Shown piece after piece: positions 8,301 through 16,127 of a DNA stretch of 64,000 bases. Each line of letters starts with the position of its first letter. The stretch's first letter is position 1. The stretch lies in the NCBI GenBank assembly GCA_963575745.1, contig CAUYUJ010020615.1, positions 462,736 through 526,735 of the forward strand. The letters are read 5' to 3'. The position numbers and the translations under genes are program-made. Origin of the DNA: Prorocentrum cordatum (lineage: Eukaryota > Sar > Dinophyceae > Prorocentrales > Prorocentraceae). The notes below the pieces were generated by a model, which did not search any database, was not told the origin of the DNA, and worked only from the letters and a program-made list of their open reading frames with translations.

Positions 8301-11175
8301 CGAACTTGTCCAGCTCCTCCAGCACGAACCGCTCGCCCTCTGGTCGCCGTCTCACCGTGCGCACCCTCGTCGTGCGCGTTGGACCCGCCACCAGGTGCTC
8401 GTCCGAAACCTCTGTCTTGCCCAGCCACGCCGCCGCGTGCCACCGAGGCTGCAGCTTGGAGGTCGGCGTGGGGTCCCTCGCCCAAACGCACTCCGCGAAG
8501 TTGACGAGCTCGCCCCGATACGGCCTCCCCTCGAGCACCTCGTAGGTCGTCTTGCCGTTGCCGTGCACCGTGAAGCGGTTGAGCTGCCAGCCAGCGTGCC
8601 GAATGAGCCAAGGTAGAAGCCCATGCTCGGCTGGGAGCTCCCGCTTGTAGTTGTCGCCCACCGAGAACAGCAGCGCCCTGATCTGCTTGCCGAGCTCCTC
8701 GTTGGCGCGCTCCACTCCACCGACTCCTTGATGGTTAGCCCGCTGAGCTGACTCGATCATCGTGGGCGCCTTCCGCTGAGCCTTGATCTCCCTCGCCAGG
8801 GCCGTGATCGACGCCTCCTGGTCGTGCTTCAGCACGATGCGATCCAGCCCCCAGTTCTCAATGGTGGCGACCGCTGTCTTGACCATGTAGGCGTCGGTAC
8901 CCTTCGGCCCCATGATGCCATGAATAGCTTGGGAGTTCATGTGCACCATGTTGAGGATGCTCAGCTGGCCCAGGAAGTAGTAGTCGATCTGGACCTCGTC
9001 GCCCGTGCGCTCGTGCCCGGCCTTGTAGTGCGGGTCGTCCGTGAACTTGGATCTGACGCACACCCAGCACCAGGACCTCGCCGGAATGTGCACCAGCTCG
9101 TGCGTCCTCTGCTCGGCCAGGCTTGGCTTCACCGGATCCTTCTTGACTCGAACTGGCACGGACTCCTCGAGCACTGCCTGCGCTGCCGGCTCGCTCGCCT
9201 CGGCCTGAGCGCGGGTCGCGGCAGCCCCTCCGCCGCCGCCGCCCTGGAGCGCGGCCCTCGCCGCTGCCCTGGACGCGGCTGATGCGCCGCCGGGCTCGCC
9301 TCCTGGCTCCTCGCCCCGCACCGGCATGACGAGCGAGTTCTTGACGCCTTCACCGTACCTGTCCATCTTGAGGTAGAACAAGTCGTTGCGCCTGACCAGC
9401 GGCACGGCGTCTGGGTCCGAGAACTCGATCGGCTTCGGGATCATGTAGCTCCCGCTCGGCGTGAACACCCACGACGTGCCCTTGTCGACCGCCTGCGACA
9501 CGCCCAGCACCGGCCTCTTGACGTCGGCGACCTTGTAGTCCACCCCGATCTTGTGCCCGTCCTTCGCGTAAGTGACGAAGCGCTCGCCGTGGCACGGGAT
9601 GTCGTCGCCGCTCGCTCCGACCAGCCTGATGCGCTCGCTCAGGTCTCTGAGTGTCTCGTGGGCCCCGTGACTCGGCGGGCACACCGATCGCGCAGCACCC
9701 GAATCCACCATGACCCAGTGCTCATTGATACCGATGATCTCCTTGTTCTCGAACGTCTCGTGCTCGTCTGCTGCCCCTGGCCGGCTCAGCTGCTCGATCG
9801 GGCTGGCCCCGACCAAGAATGGCTGCCTCGGCTGCTCGTGCTCGTTTGACGCCTCTGGCTGGCTCAGCTGCTCGGTTGGGCTGGCACCGACCAAGAATGG
9901 CTGCCTCTGCTGCGCGTGCTCGTTTGACGGCCCGCTCGAACGAAGGTGGATCGCTGTCGTCGCTGGTGCTGAGGGCGTCGCTGCTGCTCCACTCGATAAC
10001 GACTCTTGCCCTTCTTCCAGCTCGATCGCGAGGCACCACAGTGGCTCTGCCCCGCTTTCGGTCGCGATCGCCATCACCGGTGCCGCGCTCCCCGCGGCGC
10101 TCGCCGCTGGTGGAGCTCCCGTCGGCTTCGACTCCTGCTCGACCGCGTTGGTGCCCTTCTTCTTCTTCTGCTCTGCGAGGAACTTCCTGCACTCGCTCTT
10201 GACGTGACCGGTCTTGTGGCAGTGGAAGCACCGTTTCTCGGCCCTGTCCTTGGCCGCCTGGCTCCTCTGGTCCGTGGAGTTGTCGCCGCCCTTGCCCTTC
10301 TTGCCTTTGCCTTCCTTGCCCTTCTTTCCTTTGCCCTTGTCGCGCTCGCGCCTCGCCTTCTCCACGGCGCTCGTGTCCATCGGGACCGGCGGCGGCACTG
10401 ATGAGATGGCGCTCCTCGTCGAGATCACCATGTGCACCTCGTTGCGCATGAGCTCCCACGTGACCAGCCTCGACGCGTTGTGGACCAGGTGCGCTCGAAG
10501 AGCTTCGTCCTGAATCCCCCGTTGAAGGATCGCCATCTTGATCCTGTCCCCGATCCTCTCGTGGCTCTGACTCTCGTACTTCGTGACCTTGAAGTCGAAG
10601 TCCGCCAGCGTCCCCACGATGTTGTCCTCCGGGAACTGGAACGCAATCAGCTCCTGCAGCAGTCCTGCGTGGCGACCGGGTCTGTCGGGCTCGTACATGT
10701 CTTGTAGTGTCCTCCACGCCCGATGCCCTTCTCCGACGCCGACTGGCTTGATGAGCTGCAGTGCGGCTCCTTCCAGCAGCAGGACGAGGATGAAGTACAG
10801 CTGGCGACTGCGCTGACTCGCTCCCTCCTCCAGGAGCCTCGCGTTCCTCACCTCCTCCAGCGGGAACGTCATGGCTGCTGTCAGCTCGTTGGCCATCTGC
10901 TCGTCGAGGGCCCCGAGGTACGCGAGCATCTTGAAGCTCCACCCTGGCCACTCGTCCTCGCTGCCTCCGAACGCCTTCGGCTTCGCTAGAAGCCGAGTGT
11001 CCACCAGATCCTGTGGCGCGGCCCTCGCCGCTGCCACGGGCCTGCTCGCGGCGGCGCCTGCGCTCGCTGCTGCTGACTCCGCCGCCAGGGCGCGCTCCTC
11101 TGCAGCCTGCACCCGTTGTTCGGCAGCCTGCAACGCTCCCTCGAGCGCCTGGAAGCGTCGCTCGATCTCCTCCAT
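5392..11175 (-). CDS. Ty1/copia gag-pol polyprotein with SAP-domain tail (1927 aa)
   Basis: Single frame from ATG at 11173-11175 to TAG at 5392-5394. An N-terminal coiled coil (1-45) and gag region lead to a CX2CX4HX4C zinc knuckle (C316, C319, H324, C329). The aspartic protease has DSGA at 491-494. Integrase has an HHCC finger (H692, H696, C703, C706) and acidic residues D731, D785 and E822. A Pro/Ala-rich linker follows with a second possible finger (C1045, C1048, H1055, C1059). Reverse transcriptase has D1312 in HDVHVAFFHADLDE and HGDD at 1392-1395 where copia usually has YVDD. RNase H has the DSDWA box (1567-1571), E1608, D1642 and H1660. The tail then departs from the family: a hydrophobic segment at about 1749-1773 and a SAP-like helix-extended loop-helix at about 1846-1880. 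A 27-residue gag-protease linker is duplicated at 418-471. The frame is unbroken, so it may be active. Confidence 0.93.
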   Translation of the reverse strand: MEEIERRFQALEGALQAAEQRVQAAEERALAAESAAASAGAAASRPVAAARAAPQDLVDTRLLAKPKAFGGSEDEWPGWSFKMLAYLGALDEQMANELTAAMTFPLEEVRNARLLEEGASQRSRQLYFILVLLLEGAALQLIKPVGVGEGHRAWRTLQDMYEPDRPGRHAGLLQELIAFQFPEDNIVGTLADFDFKVTKYESQSHERIGDRIKMAILQRGIQDEALRAHLVHNASRLVTWELMRNEVHMVISTRSAISSVPPPVPMDTSAVEKARRERDKGKGKKGKEGKGKKGKGGDNSTDQRSQAAKDRAEKRCFHCHKTGHVKSECRKFLAEQKKKKGTNAVEQESKPTGAPPAASAAGSAAPVMAIATESGAEPLWCLAIELEEGQESLSSGAAATPSAPATTAIHLRSSGPSNEHAQQRQPFLVGASPTEQLSQPEASNEHEQPRQPFLVGASPIEQLSRPGAADEHETFENKEIIGINEHWVMVDSGAARSVCPPSHGAHETLRDLSERIRLVGASGDDIPCHGERFVTYAKDGHKIGVDYKVADVKRPVLGVSQAVDKGTSWVFTPSGSYMIPKPIEFSDPDAVPLVRRNDLFYLKMDRYGEGVKNSLVMPVRGEEPGGEPGGASAASRAAARAALQGGGGGGAAATRAQAEASEPAAQAVLEESVPVRVKKDPVKPSLAEQRTHELVHIPARSWCWVCVRSKFTDDPHYKAGHERTGDEVQIDYYFLGQLSILNMVHMNSQAIHGIMGPKGTDAYMVKTAVATIENWGLDRIVLKHDQEASITALAREIKAQRKAPTMIESAQRANHQGVGGVERANEELGKQIRALLFSVGDNYKRELPAEHGLLPWLIRHAGWQLNRFTVHGNGKTTYEVLEGRPYRGELVNFAECVWARDPTPTSKLQPRWHAAAWLGKTEVSDEHLVAGPTRTTRVRTVRRRPEGERFVLEELDKFAGVPWDMHRAPQIGIVPTGAPQVEPNQQRLMPPPPPPPVALPAAGPEALVPPAMVGPAPPAGPGGAGLRSTYITRALIDKYGWTPMCPRCVTGMGSHSEECRKRIENELRKEEMARAAAEAAPSSAAAGAAPTPAAAGAAPGPAAGAGDGRPGSSGDASMAPRDDQGEASAKRPRQTAAITVGSLAVGAFVEINPCTYEGLDQQSHEELETVTEIESCEPLEIGMFEVSPVEPAAITVLPDTEKHVYDARSGKELPRDLVRRGREAEIEEMRRHGVFEEVRVAESRGKVVRFKWVEDLRTKDGNPFVRSRGVAMEINTYGREDCNAGTPPIAIVRAIVSLAATKKGRRHLSVHDVHVAFFHADLDEWIVVIPPPGLRRDGYVWQLRKAMYGTRKAAQAWQEYVAGVFKKNNWTRIAVAAGVYHEPLLDMTSAIHGDDILTEGEEESLDVLDQQLMASMDVKCIGRVGPDGVRELPYLKRKIRWTGKGFVWIGDTKHVTRCVELLGLTECKPADTPGSKATGKSVREALDPLPHDEAKLYQQVAGLVNYVAVDRPDIQFAVKVILTDMGKPTVISMLRLRRCVRYLHGRRELGWFYEKQEMPKAVLYETDSDWAEDEITRKSTSSVYGFFGSHLLETQVASQPVVALSSGEAEFYAIGRGAASAIMMRQFYQQCGIEVASKVHSDSNAGRAIATRIGSGKVRHLQIRDLWVQERVRLGELQLGRVDTESNRSDLGTKHLDGKRVLKLLEMSNLRLLTKGLAAGVGVTFTEAAEHGDKQCSTAADDEVESNIGSIVLAMIVFIIVLVLAVKGAVVCARGAVQLFSSRAASAAPPAGAARAAPQADGTARPEAASKDAPEGHVVSRAAAIAAPERVAEGRNLGSEYFGKMLAEATVAELKEELRWRKLPVSGLKADLIVRLTRDGGQHMASSEGLAAAAWAARLVPGRVPIRAFRSDASLSSHLGALLSSTR

Positions 11176-11411
11176 ACTTCAGATCGAGCTTCTCGTCGAA
11201 CTTCCTGCTCCTCAGGATGTCTGCCTTGTTCGACCTTGAGCCTCGCTTCGTCTTCTTCTTCTTCGGCGGCGTGCTGGGCTAAGAAGGGCCGGCTGGCGCG
11301 GCCCCCGCCGCTGCCAGCCGCCAGGGCGCGGCCCTCGCCGCTGCCCTATTGCTGGCGCGCGCGCGCGCCGCGGGTGGCTGGAAGGGAAGCGGCGGCGGGA
11401 ACGAACCCACG

Positions 11412-11425
11412 CCGCTCCGCTACCA
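11412..11425 (-). other. retrotransposon primer-binding site
   Basis: Reading the element strand, the bases directly after the 5' terminal repeat are TGGTAGCGGAGCGG. TGG pairs with the CCA end of a tRNA, and the following bases resemble the 3' acceptor end of eukaryotic initiator tRNA-Met, the usual copia primer. The actual dinoflagellate tRNA is not in this window, so identity of the primer is inferred. Confidence 0.7.
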
Positions 11426-11480
11426 TGTCGATGGTTTTTACTTGGACCAAGGGGCTACAGATTAGCATGTACAGTCAACA
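11426..11480 (-). repeat. 5' terminal repeat (mini-LTR) of the copia element
   Basis: 55 bp, identical to the 5117-5171 copy except at one base. At 11441-11460 the element strand reads CTGTAGCCCCTTGGTCCAAG, which resembles the dinoflagellate spliced leader (about 15 of 21 aligned positions; substitutions are all transitions plus one gap). It must contain any promoter and polyadenylation signals the element has, unless those are internal. Confidence 0.88.
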
Positions 11481-11485
11481 AGATC
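11481..11485. repeat. target-site duplication, right copy (AGATC)
   Basis: Matches the five bases at 5112-5116 exactly and sits directly outside the CA end of the right terminal repeat. Confidence 0.88.
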
Positions 11486-12197
11486 CCAATTAGAAGATTT
11501 GCCCAATAATTTTCGCAAACGACAGCCCCAAAGCCAGTCCAGCAGGGACCAAAGGCAGCCCCGAGGCAAATCCAACAGAGACAAACATAAAGGCGTCGAT
11601 CCACCGCCACCTCACGAGGATGAGGAGGAGGAGGAGGAGGAAGAGGAGGAGGCCTCTTCCTCCTCCTCCTCCACCCCCTCCCCCGCCCTTCCCCCTCCTC
11701 CTGCACCTCCTCCTCCTCCCCCTCCTCCCCCCGACGGATCTGACGCTTTACAATGTCTGTGCCGTTTGCCAACCCACGCATCATCCTCCACGGACTCCCA
11801 GTCAACGTGGCCATTGCGACTGCCACCGCGATCGATGATGGCCTTGATCAGCGTCTTCTGCAAGCTGAGGTGCAGCTGGTGCCGGGCGTCGTCCCGGCCC
11901 AGGTTGTTAGCGTGCACCGTCATCGTCAAGCCTTTGATGCCCCTGAGCCTGGAGGTGAAGATCCGCTGGCAGTAGAAGCAAAAATCCAGCGAGCCCTTCA
12001 GGGCTTGAGTGGGTTAGGTTGCCAGCTCTGATCAAGGCCCTGATTCTAAGGTTAACCCCCCCATGCCCTCTCCCCCAGGGCATGGAGCATCCAAGGTCAG
12101 CCAACGATGCGCGCAAAGGTTGACATCCACTCAAGAAAACGCTGTTTTAGTAACGGTGCTTGCCCGCCCAAAATACGACGCGGGCTTGCATTAGAGC
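11486..12197. other. intergenic region containing a GGA/TCC inverted microsatellite
   Basis: From 11616 to 11732 a (GAG)n tract is followed directly by a (CTC)n tract, so the segment can fold back on itself. The rest has no gene I can support; the short open frames here are shadows of the microsatellite. Sequence from about 11990 to 12130 is moderately GC-rich spacer. Confidence 0.6.
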
Positions 12198-12839
12198 CTA
12201 ATACAAGCCCTCCGCGGTCAGATCGATGCCCGCCGAGATGACGCCCAGAGACCTCCCGCATCTATCCGCAGAACCCCAAGCCCCCTTCGCTTGCTCCATG
12301 GCCAACGACCGCGGCCTCAGAAACGGTCGCGCTTGAGACGGCTTGTCTAGACCAAACTTGGCCTGGACTAGCCGTCTCAAGTGCGACCGTTTCTGGTGCC
12401 ACGATCTCGCCGCAACGGCTGTTGTTTGGGAATGGGCTGGCGGGGGTGCGCGAAGCGCAAAGACTTGCCTTGGGTCTCGCCGTTGGCCCCCGCCGGCTTG
12501 CCCCAGGACATATATATACACGGTCCGCCCGAAGTGCTTCTCGACTGGGTCTTCGTCATCGTCATGGAATATACAAATGAGGCACTTCTTGTGGGGCGGC
12601 CTCCGCGCCGCAGGGACTGGTTCGGGGTTGGCATCGGCCAGCGCCTGCTCCATCTCCTCCTCCCCGGCAGACGCGCGCGACGCAGCTCTCCTGGACCCGC
12701 CACTCCGCGCGCCATGTCTCGACATGCTCTGTCCTGGCCCGAGAGCCAAGCCCATCTGCGAGGGCTGCGAGGGCCCCCCCATGGCCCGGCGACGCAACTC
12801 GCAGGGCCGTCGGGGCTCGGCAAACTCAGCCAAAAAGGC
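12198..12839 (-). CDS. hypothetical protein fragment (probable exon)
   Basis: A minus-strand frame ends at TAG 12198-12200. The first ATG in frame is at 12780-12782, but the frame is open further upstream to GTAGCAG|GCC near 12839, which fits an AG|G acceptor, so this is more likely an internal exon than a start. The best coding signal is in the first half: a Gly/Arg/Ser-rich segment, an acidic helix with EEEMEQALADANPE, and a block with KKCLICIF followed by HDDDEDP. The second half contains a 76-bp near-palindrome (12319-12394) and probably runs out of true coding sequence into an intron or insertion. I do not recognise the family. No membrane segment is visible. Confidence 0.4.
   Translation of the reverse strand, partial: AFLAEFAEPRRPCELRRRAMGGPSQPSQMGLALGPGQSMSRHGARSGGSRRAASRASAGEEEMEQALADANPEPVPAARRPPHKKCLICIFHDDDEDPVEKHFGRTVYIYVLGQAGGGQRRDPRQVFALRAPPPAHSQTTAVAARSWHQKRSHLRRLVQAKFGLDKPSQARPFLRPRSLAMEQAKGAWGSADRCGRSLGVISAGIDLTAEGLY
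12319..12394. repeat. 76-bp near-perfect palindrome (foldback, MITE-like)
   Basis: Two 32-bp arms (12319-12350 and 12363-12394) are inverted copies differing at about three or four positions, around a 12-bp loop ACCAAACTTGGC. The arms begin AGAAACGGTCGC. The hairpin sits inside a minus-strand open frame. It could be a small transposon footprint or an introner-like element; no target duplication is evident. Confidence 0.8.
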
Positions 12840-13595
12840 CTGCTACAAACGCGATGGGGCCCAAGAGGATTCGGGCTCAACTGAACCAGGATGCAATCGA
12901 AAACGTTTAAGGCAACTCGCTATCGAACTGCCCACGTCATGGAACGATGCGTCTAAGCGACGCGCGCCCAGGTAAAGCGCCAAGACAATCCACAGAGACT
13001 GAGCCCAAGACGACCGACCAGCACCCAATCACAGGAGAGACTGAGAACAACCAGGCGCGGGCTCCACATCCCACGGCCCAGGCAGGGGACAAGCTGAACC
13101 CAAGACGACCGACGCGGACCCAAAGACCATCTGACCCGCGCCCAGGCGCGCGAGTTGAGACCCGCGCCCAGGCACGCGAGAGCGGACAAGCGGCCCAGGA
13201 GGCCCCATATAATAGAACATTCGAGTTTACATCAGAATTGGAGATTGGGGCAATCTCTTCTCTTCGGTTTCCGACGGCCCAGGACTCCCAAGAGGCCCCC
13301 AAGATGGCCCCCAAGGCCCCCTATACAAAACCCAGACGGCCGACCCGCGCACAAGCACGCGGCCGCATGCCCACGACCCAGGCACGGTCCGCAAAAAGGC
13401 ATTGGGCGAGAAGCAAAGGGGAGGAGAGGGGGAGGAGCAATTGGGGAGGACGCTTGGCCTCCCCTGAACTCCCGAAACGATATGTCACTCCGTCTTATGA
13501 TCGCGAGCGCCTCGACAAGAAACATCTAAGCGCTGAAAGTGGCTGCAAGCGGAGAACGCCGCGACATGCGGCGCCGAGAATGGAGCTGCGATTAC
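12840..13595. other. intergenic region with degenerate short repeats
   Basis: No gene supported. Between about 12990 and 13360 words such as CCCAAGACGACCGAC and GCGCCCAGGC recur irregularly. Open frames on both strands here show only this repetition. The segment 13400-13595 is unremarkable GC-rich spacer next to the 3' end of the methyltransferase-like gene. Confidence 0.45.
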
Positions 13596-15299
13596 TCAGT
13601 CGCTGCTGGCCGAAACGTCGCTGGAATCGACAACATCTTCAGCGCCCCCCTCATCCGGGGCGCCACTGTCGCCCTGGGCTGCATACGGGCTCGGCTCATA
13701 GAATCGGCCGAACGTCGAAAGACTTGCGATCGCCCACGGGCCCAGGTGGAAGAGCGAATACGCATTGCCCGCCATGTTCGAGATCATGTCGAGGTAGCTG
13801 AAATCCTTGGTTTGGTCATTCCTGCGCTTCCACATCGGCGTCCCAGCCGATCATCGTGAAGAGCTCGATCGGCTCAACCGCCCTGACATGGACGACGCCA
13901 CTGCTGCGGCACCGCACGATCATCGTCATGCTGCCAACCAATGTCGGGGGCCTCGATGACCACGGCGACGGCGCAACATAATCACCAGTAACACTTTTCG
14001 GGCGGTAAGTGTCCTCGTCCAGGTGCCGCTTGATGGTCCGCTGCGTGCTCTGGTTCACGTCGAAGAACTCCATCTGGGTGCCGATCGCCATCGGGAAGAG
14101 GACGTGCGACATAACTGCGAGCTCGAACTCGCGAGGCAGCATTCCCGACCTATGGATGACATCGCCGCCAACGGGCGGCGCCGCATGGTCAAAAGGCCAC
14201 TGAATGCCATTCGCCTGGAAGATCTCCCTGTGCTCGTGCTTCCAATTCGGATCATCCTTCTTCGACTTGCTCTCCATGCCAACGCCGAAGTCGGACCACA
14301 GTGGGATCCCAGAGACTGTCGACATGCGCTTGAGAAACTCGTCGTTGGTTTCAATACACGGCCAGGTTTTCGGGTTGTCGGCATCGCTGGCGTTGGGCAG
14401 CCTGCACGCCACCAGCACTCGATTGAAATGGTGAGCGAGCGATCTCATCCGGCGAACCTTTCATGTGCAGCATTCCAGTCCAATACGTCCGCACGCGCCG
14501 CGGGTAAGCCCCGAAGTCGCAGGAGTCAAGCGTGCCGTGGTGAGCCCAGTACCCCATCTTCTTCAGCTCGCTGGTAACCCAAGAAGCATCCAAATCCTGC
14601 TGAACGCCACCCTCCTGATTCAATTCCTTAACGCACTCCAAGTGAACGATAGTCGGCCAATGCTGCTTGATGGCGCTGAGGGTCTCATTGAAACCGACGC
14701 CCGTCGCCTCGCGGCCCTCCTGGACGCAGCCAAGGTTGGCAGCCCGCCGGCGCGACAACGGCGTCCTCGAAGAGCAAGGCGGCCCGGCGTCTAAAATGAA
14801 GCACCACGGCAATAGCTCCTCGGTGCCGCCGCGGGCGTCGTTGTCACCCGAAGGAGATTTGAGCTTCTTCACGCCCCCGACCAAGAAGCGAGGGCAGAAC
14901 TGGTCCATGATGTGCTGCTGCTTCTCTGGGTTGAGCTCGCTGTACACCATCGTGTCGAATACCACTTCGATTCCGAACTCCCTGTTCAACACGGTCTGCA
15001 GCGCCGAGTAGAAATGCGTCCCCACCCCGCTACCTGCGAACCAACTCCAGCGCGCGGCAATGCCCTCCGGGACCTTGGAAGCGAAGCTCCTCAAGCCGTT
15101 GATGCAATCGATTTCGACTTCAGGGCCGAGCTCCGTGAGCCAGCGGCGCACCATGTGCTCGGCCAGGTTCCGAGGCTCAGCACGCGCTCACGTGGGGTCG
15201 CAGCTTCCTCCGGGGCGTGGAGAAGGACTCCCCGATGATCTGCACGGCGTCCTCGTCGCCCTCGGCGCCAGCCTCCCGCTCCAGCGGGTCGTCGACCTG
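13596..15299 (-). pseudogene. C5 cytosine methyltransferase-like gene, frame broken three times
   Basis: Four successive minus-strand frames together carry the motif order of a C5 cytosine methyltransferase, which transfers methyl groups from AdoMet to cytosine. In the 267-codon frame starting at 15154: motif I FAGSGVG (39-45), the PC nucleophile loop in AGPPCSS (Cys127), ECV at 173-175 where ENV is usual, and DFGAYPRRVRTY (213-224) for motif VIII. The next frame (13816-14448) ends with RAVEPIELFTMIGW, matching motif IX. The last (13596-13835) has NMAGNAYSLFHL, matching motif X. An acidic upstream exon starts after CTCAG|G at about 15297. Frame changes lie near 15175, 14440 and 13820 and all skip one base in the same sense. 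Causes could be decay, assembly indels or undetected splicing. It lies outside the retrotransposon. Substrate (DNA or RNA) cannot be told. Confidence 0.72.
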
Positions 15300-15812
15300 A
15301 GGGGCGGGGCGTCAAGTTCTGAGGCGCTGCCATTCACAGGGGGCCAACGCTTGCGAACTGTCTACATCGGGGGGGTCGCTCTCAATCGATCGTCGCTGCG
15401 GATACTTACCAATAGCAAACCAGAAATCTCTCAAACCTTAAATCCAGTCAGCACTTTTTATTCACATCGATATATTAAATCTTTTTAAAACCATCAAATA
15501 CATTATTTACGAAAATCTCCGAAAATCCTCGGGGGATTCTGAACAGGCGAAACGCCTGAGACATCCTCGCAAACCGCGCGAACCAAAATCTCAGAAAATC
15601 CTCTGAGAAAAATGATTTATTAAATCAAGCAACTATTAAATAAAACAATTAAGATATTCAAAAACATTTTTGTATCATGCTTATATCACGCGCCAGCGCC
15701 TGCTAACCTCAAAAGACATCCCGCGCCATGATGCGATTCTCCTGGGAGGGGGCCCTGCTCCGACCCCCCCTGCCCCCCCCCCCTCCTCGCCCCTTCCCCC
15801 CTTGTCCAAGAG
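15300..15812. other. AT-rich intergenic segment
   Basis: From about 15400 to 15690 the base composition drops to AT-rich, with GATATATTAAATC and runs of A and T, in contrast with its GC-rich flanks. Two short inverted words occur (AAATCCTCGGGGGATT and CAGGCGAAACGCCTGA). It lies upstream of the methyltransferase-like gene and downstream of the 16128-16970 gene, so promoter or processing signals are possible. No gene is visible. Confidence 0.5.
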
Positions 15813-15866
15813 TTAGTGTTCAACGCCGCTCCTCCGCCTCCTCCTCCTCTTCATTCTCCTCATCAT
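15813..15866 (-). CDS. candidate terminal exon of the 16128-16970 gene
   Basis: The upstream gene has CAG|GTCGTTGG at 16140/16139 in phase 0 just before its stop. Downstream, TTTCACATGCAG|GATGATGAGG gives an AG|G acceptor in the same phase, opening a short acidic tail (DDEENEEEE then RRRSGVEH) ending in TAA at 15813-15815. The intervening 270 nt are strongly pyrimidine-rich on the minus strand, as in an intron. Plausible but based only on splice-site appearance. Confidence 0.3.
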   Translation of the reverse strand: MMRRMKRRRRRRSGVEH

Positions 15867-16127
15867 CCTGCATGTGAAACGTAACTCGTCCTCCTCTTCC
15901 TCCTCTTCCAGGTCCGCAATGTTTCGCGCGCGGCCTGAAAAGCCCAAGCCTTGCTGCGCAACCTCAGAAACATGCCGCCCAGTGGGGCGAGGAGGAGATT
16001 AAGGGATGGGATGAAGAGGGGGAGAAGCAGCGGCAGGAGGATAAGCACGATGAGGGACGGGCGGGTGGAGGAGGGGGGAGGGAAGGAAGAGCAGACGGAA
16101 ATGGAGATGAACGCGCGAGTTGGGGAG

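Larger units (their letters stand above)
5117..11480 (-). mobile_element. complete Ty1/copia retrotransposon with 55-bp terminal repeats
   Basis: A 6364-bp element on the minus strand bounded by 55-bp direct repeats beginning TG and ending CA (5117-5171 and 11426-11480), themselves flanked by AGATC on both sides. Inside, a primer-binding site abuts the 5' repeat, a leader of about 240 bp precedes the ATG at 11175, one uninterrupted polyprotein frame runs to 5392, and about 220 bp of 3' untranslated sequence leads to the 3' repeat. Domain order gag, protease, integrase, reverse transcriptase, RNase H places it in Ty1/copia. The intact frame and 54/55 identity of the repeats argue for recent insertion. 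The oddity is repeat length: 55 bp is far below typical LTRs, and sequence on either side of the repeats does not extend the match. Confidence 0.9.

Noticed and set aside
6196-8545. Plus-strand open frames of 602 and 661 codons
   Set aside because: Antisense shadows of the copia polyprotein, whose minus-strand frame has all expected catalytic motifs.
7241-8611. 456-codon minus-strand frame overlapping the polyprotein
   Set aside because: A shifted-frame shadow of the linker, integrase end and RT start; Gly/Ala/Arg-rich with no motif.
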